A stretch of DNA of 64,000 nucleotides, taken from contig JAPLOM010000063.1 in assembly GCA_026400755.1 (NCBI GenBank), positions 77,349 to 141,348 on the forward strand. The letters are read 5' to 3'. Positions 58,136 through 64,000 of this stretch are shown piece by piece. The DNA is from Alphaproteobacteria bacterium. GTDB taxonomy: Bacteria; Pseudomonadota; Alphaproteobacteria; CADEGL01. A program made the translations under genes and the position numbers. A model generated the notes under the pieces. The model worked only from the letters and a program-made list of their open reading frames with translations, did not search any database and was not told the DNA's origin. Each line of letters begins with the position of its first letter. The stretch's first letter is position 1.

Positions 58136-59032
58136 TCAACGACCGTTCTTCGCCGCGGCCCGCCGGATGGCGGCTTCGCGCCGGGCGATATAGATGGTCG
58201 AACCCGCGATCACGATGGCGCCCGCCCAGGTCCAGACGTCCGGCAGCTCGCTGAAGAGGAAATAGCCCAGCGCTGCGGCGGTGATGAGCTGGACATAGTC
58301 GAAGGGCGCCATCTCCGAGGCCTCGGCGACATGCATGGCTTTGGCGACGCAGAAATGGCCGAAGGTGCCCAGCATCGACAGGCAGGCGGTCAGCAGCAGC
58401 GTCCGCGTGTCGGGCCAGGTCCAGACCGGAATGGCGGGAATGAGCAGCAGCGGCGCCAGGAGCAGGAAGTGGTAGGCCACGATCCGCTTGGCGTCGATAT
58501 GGAAGGTCAAATGCCGGGCGCCGACCCGCGACATGGCCGCCGCGGCCGCGGAGATCAGCACCAGGCTCGAGGCCCAATTCAGCGCCTCGGTGCCGGGCCG
58601 CAGGATGATCATGGCACCGGCGAAGCCGAAAGCGATGGCCGTCCAGCGCCGCCGCCGCACCACCTCGCCCAGGAACAGGACCGCGAAGATCGTGGAGAAC
58701 AAAGGTGAGGTGAAGTTCAGCGCGATGGCGGTGGCCAGCGGCATGACCGGGATGATGACGAACCACAACGCCATGGCCGTGCTGTCGCTGAGCGCGCGCA
58801 GCACGACGGCCTTGCGGATACCCTTGGGAGGAATGACCGCGCCTGCGCGGAGCAGGATGGGCAAAAGCACCAATGCGCCGATGCCCGCGCGTAGAAACGA
58901 AACCACCAACGGGTGAACCGTCTCCGACGCGGGACGGATCATCGCGCTCATGCCCGCGAACAGCGAGCCGCCCAGGATCATCCAGATCGCGCCCTCGACC
59001 GTGCCGGAGAAGCGCCGTGCGGGGACGCTCAT
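58136..59032 (-). CDS. DMT/EamA transporter, array member 3
   Basis: A 298-residue transporter (MSVPARRFSGTVEGAIWMIL). It has RPASETVHPLVVSFLRAGIG, LGEVVRRRRWTAIAFGFAGA, and VAKAMHVAEASEMAPFDYVQ, grouping it with the downstream six-gene run rather than the two genes before it. ATGA overlap with member 2 at 59029-59032. It ends 74 nt before the binding-protein gene. Confidence 0.93.
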   Translation of the reverse strand: MSVPARRFSGTVEGAIWMILGGSLFAGMSAMIRPASETVHPLVVSFLRAGIGALVLLPILLRAGAVIPPKGIRKAVVLRALSDSTAMALWFVIIPVMPLATAIALNFTSPLFSTIFAVLFLGEVVRRRRWTAIAFGFAGAMIILRPGTEALNWASSLVLISAAAAAMSRVGARHLTFHIDAKRIVAYHFLLLAPLLLIPAIPVWTWPDTRTLLLTACLSMLGTFGHFCVAKAMHVAEASEMAPFDYVQLITAAALGYFLFSELPDVWTWAGAIVIAGSTIYIARREAAIRRAAAKNGR

Positions 59033-59973
59033 GTCGTGGTCGGACCTTGCTCGTCGGCGCGAACCGGCATCGGCTTGTGCTTCAACCGCGCCTCGCGGTG
59101 GACGATGTAAAGCGTGCTGCCCACGATCACGGCCGCGCCGAGGGCGGCCCAGATGTCCGGCACCTCGGCGAAGAACAGGAAGCCGACCGCGCCGATGATG
59201 ATGATCTGGCAGTAATTCACGGGCGCGATCACCGTCGTCTCCCCTGCTCTCCAGCCCATGATCGCGAAGACCAGGGCGGTGATCGAAAAGAACGACACCA
59301 TGAACATCAGGAAGACCTCGTGCCAGGTCGGCTCCTTCCAGGTGAGATAGGCCGGAAGGAGCCAGACGATGAACGTGACCGTGCCCATGTAGAGGATGAT
59401 CGTCAGCAGCCTCTCGGTTCGCGTCAGTTTCTTCACCACGAGGGTGATGGTGCCGTCGATCAGGCCGATGGCCAGGGGCACCAGCAGCGCGATATCGAGC
59501 GCGCCTGAGCCAGGCCGCAGCATGAGCAGCACGCCGCCGAAGCCCAAGACCGTCGCCGTCGTGCGCCGCCATCCCACGCGCTCACCCAGAAACAGCGCGG
59601 ACAGCACGATGATGAACAACGGCATCGTGAACATCAGCGCCGTCGATTCCGCGAGCGGCAGGAAACTGTAGGACCAATAGAAACACGCCATGCTGGCGCA
59701 GCTCAGCATTCCGCGCATGAGATGCAGCGGCAGACGCTTCGTGCGGTAGGCGTTGGGACGGCCCGGCCAGAAGGCCAACGGCAGAAGAATGCAGATGGAG
59801 AAAAGGTTGCGAAAGAAGATGATCTCGGCCGTCGGCATCGTCTTCGACGCCAGCCGGATGTAGTAGGCCAAGCCGGCCGAGAGCAGGGCGTTGATGACCA
59901 GGTAGACCGCGCCACGGGTGTTGCCTGGCATGCGCTGCCAGGCTTCCAGCGATCGTTTCGCCGCCGCGATCAC
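59029..59973 (-). CDS. DMT/EamA transporter, array member 2
   Basis: A 314-residue transporter from GTG 59973 (VIAAAKRSLEAWQRMPGNTR). It belongs with member 1 to a second subfamily: both have ESTALMFTMPLF, an F/L-LGE-KIGWRR-type loop (here LGERVGWRRTTATVLGFGGV), and RLKHKPMPV-type basic C-termini. The second repeat carries GETTVIAPVNYCQI in place of the AEAS-PFDY signature. GTGA overlap with member 1. Confidence 0.92.
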   Translation of the reverse strand: MIAAAKRSLEAWQRMPGNTRGAVYLVINALLSAGLAYYIRLASKTMPTAEIIFFRNLFSICILLPLAFWPGRPNAYRTKRLPLHLMRGMLSCASMACFYWSYSFLPLAESTALMFTMPLFIIVLSALFLGERVGWRRTTATVLGFGGVLLMLRPGSGALDIALLVPLAIGLIDGTITLVVKKLTRTERLLTIILYMGTVTFIVWLLPAYLTWKEPTWHEVFLMFMVSFFSITALVFAIMGWRAGETTVIAPVNYCQIIIIGAVGFLFFAEVPDIWAALGAAVIVGSTLYIVHREARLKHKPMPVRADEQGPTTT

Positions 59974-60977
59974 GGTACTTCGCCCGGTGGCGCCAAGGTG
60001 CCGGCATGCCGCTTCAAACGTGCCTCGCGATGGGCGATGTAGAGGGTACTGCCCACGATCACCAGCGCACCCGTCGCGGTCCACACGCTGGGCTTCTCGG
60101 CGAAGAGCAATAGGCCGGCAAGGCCGGCCAAGACGATCTGGATGTAGTTCAACGGCGCCACGGCGGTCGCCTCTCCCACGCGCAAGGCGGCGACGTAGGC
60201 AAACTGGCTGACGATCGTCAGCAGCGACATCACGAATAGGAGGCCCAGGAATTCTGTGGTCGGCGTCACCCACATGAAATACGTGGGAACGATGGTCAGC
60301 ACCATGGTGGTCATGGCCATGTAGAGCATGATGGTCAGAAGGCTGTCCGTTCTGGCCAGCTTCCTGATCACGAGGGCGGTCACCGCATCGGCCAGGCCGA
60401 CGATCAGCGGCACGAGAAACGCTGGATCGAAGGCGACGTAACCCGGGCGTAGCATGATGACGACGCCCAGGAAGCCCGCGACCGTGGCGGATGTCCGGCG
60501 CCAGCCTATCTTTTCGCCGAGGAACAAAGTCGTGAGCGCGATCAGGAAAAGCGGCATCGTAAACATCAGCGCGGTCGATTCGGCCATAGGCAGGTGGCTG
60601 AACGCCCAATAAAAGCACGACATGGCCACGAAGCTGATGCCGCCTCGCGCCAAGTGCAGATTGAAGTGTTGGGTCTTCAGCGCGTTGTGCCCGCCGCGGA
60701 AGACGAAGGGCAGGCCTAGGCTGAGCACGAAGATGTTGCGGAAGAAGACCAGTTCGAAGACGGGGATGTCCTGCCCCAGCAGTCGCACCAGGATCATGAT
60801 GACGACGCTGCTCAGCGCGTTGGCCAGCATGAATAGGGCGCCCTGGCTGTTCGGCGGCAGCCGGTGCCAGGATTGTGGGACGAGGCGGGAAAGGGCGGCC
60901 AAGGGCGGGACTTCACTCGTGCGCGTTCGAAAGCCGGCGCGCGGGTCGGGTGGACGAGGGAGTTTCGGCCCCGTCAT
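59970..60977 (-). CDS. DMT/EamA transporter, array member 1 (5'-most)
   Basis: A 335-residue transporter, the first gene of the minus-strand block. A Pro/Arg-rich cytoplasmic leader of about 45 residues (PKLPRPPDPRAGFRTRTSEV) precedes the first membrane segment. Its body, ESTALMFTMPLFLIALTTLF and LGEKIGWRRTSATVAGFLGV, is close to member 2. An internal start would remove the leader and is possible. It is divergent from the dehydrogenase gene with 39 nt between starts, so promoters must overlap or lie inside coding sequence. Confidence 0.92.
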   Translation of the reverse strand: MTGPKLPRPPDPRAGFRTRTSEVPPLAALSRLVPQSWHRLPPNSQGALFMLANALSSVVIMILVRLLGQDIPVFELVFFRNIFVLSLGLPFVFRGGHNALKTQHFNLHLARGGISFVAMSCFYWAFSHLPMAESTALMFTMPLFLIALTTLFLGEKIGWRRTSATVAGFLGVVIMLRPGYVAFDPAFLVPLIVGLADAVTALVIRKLARTDSLLTIMLYMAMTTMVLTIVPTYFMWVTPTTEFLGLLFVMSLLTIVSQFAYVAALRVGEATAVAPLNYIQIVLAGLAGLLLFAEKPSVWTATGALVIVGSTLYIAHREARLKRHAGTLAPPGEVP

Positions 60978-61016
60978 ACTGCCGGGTTAACCGCGTTCTT
61001 GGGGAGGGACGTCAAA

Positions 61017-62024
61017 ATGGCTGCCGGAAAACGCCAGGGCAAACTCAAGGTTTTCTTCGACGGCGCCTATAGCCGTCCCACCGTGTTTCAAATCACGCCG
61101 GAGCGCTATGCCGAGGCCACGAAGCGCCACAGGACGTTGTCCAAGCGCATCGAGGTCACCATCGGTGAAAGCTTCGACGAGATGGCGTCCATGATCGGCG
61201 CGGTCGACATCGCCATGGGTTTCCGCTTTCCCAAGGAGATGATCCGCGCGGGCGCGCGCAACCTCAAATGGATCCACAACACGGGCGCGGGCGTGGAGCA
61301 TTTGATGCCGCTCGAATGGCTACCCGAGCGCGCGATCCTGACCAACAACCGGGGTATCCATCGCGACAAGACGGGCGAGTCCGCGTTGATGGCGGTGCTC
61401 ATGCTCAACAACCGCATGCCCGAACTGCTGGCCAGCCAGCGTGCGAAGCGGTGGGAGCCGCTGTTCACGGGACCCATCGCGGGGCGCACGCTCCTGATCC
61501 TTGGCGTCGGCAACATGGGCGGCGCGGCGGCCCGCGTGGCCAAGAAAATGGGGATGAAGGTGTTGGGCGTGCGCCGCTCTGGCGGTACCCATCCGGCGGT
61601 GGACGAAATGGCGAAGCCGGAGAAGCTGCTGAAATTGTTGCCGCGTGCGGATTTTGTCCTGGTCACGCTGCCGGTCACACCCGCGACGCGGCATATGTTG
61701 GCCGCGCGCGAATTGGATGCGATGAAGCCGGGTGCGGGCGTGGTCAATTTCGGCCGTGCGGCCGTGATCGACTATAAGGCGCTGCGCGCACGGCTTGAAT
61801 CGGGCCGCATTGGTGGCGCGGTGCTGGATGTCTTCGACCCCGAGCCGTTGCCCGCGGAATCGCCCTTGTGGGGCACGCGGAATCTGATCATGACGCCGCA
61901 CTGCACGTCGGACGATCTGGAGGCCTATATCCCCAAGACGCTCGACCTGTTCTTCGAGAATCTCGACCGGCTGCTGTCGGGCAAGAAGCTCAAGAACGTG
62001 GTCGACCGAAAACTTTGGTACTGA
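61017..62024 (+). CDS. D-2-hydroxyacid dehydrogenase family protein
   Basis: A 335-residue NAD-dependent dehydrogenase. The N-terminal catalytic domain contains NLKWIHNTGAGVEHLMPLEW near residue 82. The Rossmann motif ILGVGNMGGAAARVAKKMGM lies near 162. Catalytic residues are visible as Arg in VNFGRAAVID (near 246), Glu in DPEPLPAESPLW (near 280) and His in MTPHCTSDD (near 294). Start ATG 61017 has GGGGAGGG upstream. Such enzymes reduce 2-keto acids such as glyoxylate or hydroxypyruvate, which could link to the malate synthase gene, but that link is speculative. The 3' end is 3 nt from the convergent acyl-CoA synthetase. Confidence 0.93.
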   Translation: MAAGKRQGKLKVFFDGAYSRPTVFQITPERYAEATKRHRTLSKRIEVTIGESFDEMASMIGAVDIAMGFRFPKEMIRAGARNLKWIHNTGAGVEHLMPLEWLPERAILTNNRGIHRDKTGESALMAVLMLNNRMPELLASQRAKRWEPLFTGPIAGRTLLILGVGNMGGAAARVAKKMGMKVLGVRRSGGTHPAVDEMAKPEKLLKLLPRADFVLVTLPVTPATRHMLAARELDAMKPGAGVVNFGRAAVIDYKALRARLESGRIGGAVLDVFDPEPLPAESPLWGTRNLIMTPHCTSDDLEAYIPKTLDLFFENLDRLLSGKKLKNVVDRKLWY

Positions 62025-62027
62025 GCG

Positions 62028-64000
62028 TCAGGCCAGGCGGATCAGCGCATCCACGGCCACGGCGCCCGATGCCGACACGATCACGGGATTGAGGTCGATC
62101 TCGCGCACGCGGCCACGATGGTCGTGGGCCAGATGGCCCAGTGCGATTAGGAGCGAGACCAGCCCCGCGCGGTCGTAGCGTTTTCCGGTGCGATAGCCGG
62201 ACAGAAGCCCTTTTGGATCGATGCGCGCCAGCATCTCCTCGGCGATGCGCGCGTCGAGTGGCGCGACCTCCACGGCAGGCGCGCCCATGGCCTCGGCGAA
62301 GATGCCGCCGAAGTTGACCACGACAGCCGGGCCCACATGCACGTCGCTGGTCACGCCGACCAGCATCTCGAAACCGGGTTCGGCCATGGCCTGGACCAGG
62401 AAGCCTTCGATGCCGGGTTCGCGGCGCTTCATCTCCTCGGCCGCGACCGCGACCGCCACGCCCGAGAGGCCCAGGCGCACCAAGCCTCGCTCGGTCTTAT
62501 GCGCCACGTCCGCGATCATGCCTTTGAGCGCGACCGGGCGGCCGAATCTCGCCGCCGCCTTGGCCGCGTCGTCTGGCGTTTGGGCCAACGCGTGTGGAGC
62601 GACCGGGATGCCATAATCGGTCAGCAGCGCATAGGCCTCGGCCTCGGGCATCAGCCCCGCGCCGAAGCGGCTCAGCCGTTCCGGCCCATGGCGGCGCGCG
62701 GGCATCGCGGGCGGCCGGTTCTCGACGATGCGTCCGTATTCGTGCAGGCCCTTGAGCGCGCGGATGGCGGTGGTCGGGGTGTCGAAGGCGATCACGCCGC
62801 CCGCGCGCAAGCCCGCATGGACCTCGCCCACGACCGGCCCGCCTTGCCAGCAGGCCACGAACGGCTTGGACGCGCGGTGTGCGAATTCGGCCAGTGGCTG
62901 GGCCGCCTTGTCCATGCCCAAAAAGGCCATCTCGCCGTAATAGACCGCGCCGACATTGGGATCGGCGTCCAGCGCTTCGACGCCGGCGATCATGTCGTGC
63001 AGTTCGTAGCCAGGCGAAGGCCGGCCGGCGAGATCGACCGGATTGGCCGGGCGCGGCTGGCCGGCTTTTTCGGTCAAGCGCGCCTTGGTCGCCTCGGTCA
63101 GCTTGGCCATGGGCAAGCCCGCGTCGGAGAGGGCGTCACCGAGTGCGACGGCATAGCCGCCAGAGAGCGTCGCGGCGCCCACGCCCGTGCCGGCCTTGAA
63201 GCGCTTGCCGGCCAGAAGTGCTGCGGTCGCATGCAGATCGTCGATGTCGGTCGCCAGCACGATGCCGTGGCGGCGGAAGGCGCTGGCCTGCACCGCACGG
63301 TCGCCGGCCACGCGGCCGGTGTGCGACAGGGCCGCATCGGCCCCAGCCTCCGAGAAGCCCGGCTTCATGAACACGATCGGTTTGCCCGCCGTGCGCGCCT
63401 GCTCGGCCAACGCGAAGAAGCGGTCATAGTCGTCGAGCCCTTCGGCGTAGAGCGCGATGGCCTTGGTGTTGGGGTCGGCGATGAAGAATTCCAGGTAGTC
63501 GCAGGTGTCGAGATCGAAGTCGCCGCCGCCCGAGACCATGGCCGAGAAGCCGACGCCGGAAAGGCGCGCGCGGTCGATCACGCCCGAGACGATGCCGCCG
63601 CTCTGGGACGCCAGCGCGACATTGCCCGCGCGCGGCAGGCCGCCGGGCAGGGTGCTGGAGCCGCACATGGCCAGCTTCGCGTGGGGCGCCACGACGCCGA
63701 GGCAGACCGGGCCGATCAGGCGCGGGCCGCCCGCCGCGATCTTGCGGCGGAACTCGTCGAGGCGCGCCTCGCGGTCGGGTGCGCCGCCGGGCACCATGTC
63801 GCCCACGACGATGATGAACTTGGCCCGCCCGGTCATGGCGTCGTAGAGCGCGGGCAGGCGGTCAGGCCCCACAAGGGCAACGACCACGTCCACCGGCTTG
63901 TCGATGGCGGCTGCTTCCGGATAGCAGCGCAGGCCCATGACGGTCTCGTATTTCGGATTCACCGGATAGATGCCGCCCGCATAGCCGCCGTCCAGGCAAT
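62028..64000 (-). CDS. NDP-forming acyl-CoA synthetase (AcdA/Pat-like), N-terminus cut off by window edge
   Basis: At least 657 residues are in the window, reading in from beyond base 64000 (YPVNPKYETVMGLRCYPEA is the first clear motif, from the CoA-binding domain). The ligase domain has GDMVPGGAPDREARLDEFRR, and LSHTGRVAGDRAVQASAF with the phosphorylated His. An ATP-grasp domain follows at the C-terminus: YALLTDYGIPVAPHALAQTP, HKTERGLVRLGLSG, AVVVNFGGIFAEAMG and VREIDLNPVIVS. It interconverts acyl-CoA plus ADP and phosphate with free acid and ATP. The missing part is the first 50-70 residues. Confidence 0.93.
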   Translation of the reverse strand, partial: CLDGGYAGGIYPVNPKYETVMGLRCYPEAAAIDKPVDVVVALVGPDRLPALYDAMTGRAKFIIVVGDMVPGGAPDREARLDEFRRKIAAGGPRLIGPVCLGVVAPHAKLAMCGSSTLPGGLPRAGNVALASQSGGIVSGVIDRARLSGVGFSAMVSGGGDFDLDTCDYLEFFIADPNTKAIALYAEGLDDYDRFFALAEQARTAGKPIVFMKPGFSEAGADAALSHTGRVAGDRAVQASAFRRHGIVLATDIDDLHATAALLAGKRFKAGTGVGAATLSGGYAVALGDALSDAGLPMAKLTEATKARLTEKAGQPRPANPVDLAGRPSPGYELHDMIAGVEALDADPNVGAVYYGEMAFLGMDKAAQPLAEFAHRASKPFVACWQGGPVVGEVHAGLRAGGVIAFDTPTTAIRALKGLHEYGRIVENRPPAMPARRHGPERLSRFGAGLMPEAEAYALLTDYGIPVAPHALAQTPDDAAKAAARFGRPVALKGMIADVAHKTERGLVRLGLSGVAVAVAAEEMKRREPGIEGFLVQAMAEPGFEMLVGVTSDVHVGPAVVVNFGGIFAEAMGAPAVEVAPLDARIAEEMLARIDPKGLLSGYRTGKRYDRAGLVSLLIALGHLAHDHRGRVREIDLNPVIVSASGAVAVDALIRLA

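Overview
The window is 64 kb of high-GC DNA. Its dense, directional operons, twin-arginine exported binding proteins, GTG starts and gene families (sarcosine-oxidase-type flavoproteins, MgsABC, GmaS) point to a free-living heterotrophic alphaproteobacterium, perhaps Rhodospirillales-like. That placement is inferred; no rRNA or other marker gene is present. I saw no tRNA, rRNA, CRISPR array, transposase or phage gene.

Layout. 1-709 is a truncated amidase, divergent from a gamma-glutamyltransferase (790-2553). 2561-6786 (minus) is an operon of malate synthase A, a conserved protein I cannot name, and a luciferase-like flavin monooxygenase. 6986-17147 (plus) encodes what looks like a complete N-methylglutamate pathway for methylamine: gmaS makes gamma-glutamylmethylamide, mgsABC makes N-methylglutamate, and mgdABCD demethylates it. 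An XRE-cupin regulator lies inside the cluster and a DMT transporter follows it. 18242-21864 (plus) holds an arginase-fold protein with altered metal ligands, an ornithine cyclodeaminase homologue, and two NAD-epimerase paralogues, the first broken by a deletion. Next come a frameshifted enolase-superfamily gene, an Asp/Glu-racemase-fold protein and a NodB-type deacetylase.

24572-36804 is a methylated-amine catabolic block. It has three large dimethylglycine-dehydrogenase-like flavoproteins, an IclR regulator behind an AT-rich direct-repeat operator candidate, two enoyl-CoA hydratase-family proteins (one with a histone-H1-like tail of about 98 residues), and a trimethylamine-dehydrogenase/N-methylproline-demethylase-like enzyme. 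36983-43281 is a polyamine-type ABC importer with tandem binding-protein genes. The first of these carries one in-frame nonsense codon. A 22-bp perfect hairpin separates the intact one from the permeases.

43269-60977 is a minus-strand block of 18 genes. It opens with nine DMT/EamA transporter genes in runs of three and six, with consecutive members of each run sharing 4-nt start/stop overlaps. A Tat-exported family 5 binding protein with no permease or ATPase nearby separates the two runs. Downstream are a creatinase-like M24 enzyme, two racemase-fold proteins, an M20 amidohydrolase, two phytanoyl-CoA-dioxygenase-like proteins, a DAO-type oxidase and a thioesterase. The window ends with a D-2-hydroxyacid dehydrogenase (plus) and a truncated NDP-forming acyl-CoA synthetase (minus).

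Theme: uptake and breakdown of N-methylated amines and amino-acid derivatives, releasing one-carbon units and glutamate. Tandem duplication is unusually frequent (binding proteins, epimerases, racemases, dioxygenases, DMGDH-like genes, DMT genes), and two duplicates are visibly decaying. The least explained parts are the nine-gene DMT array with its solo binding protein, the hydratase with a nucleoid-protein-like tail, and the ureohydrolase homologue with substituted ligands.
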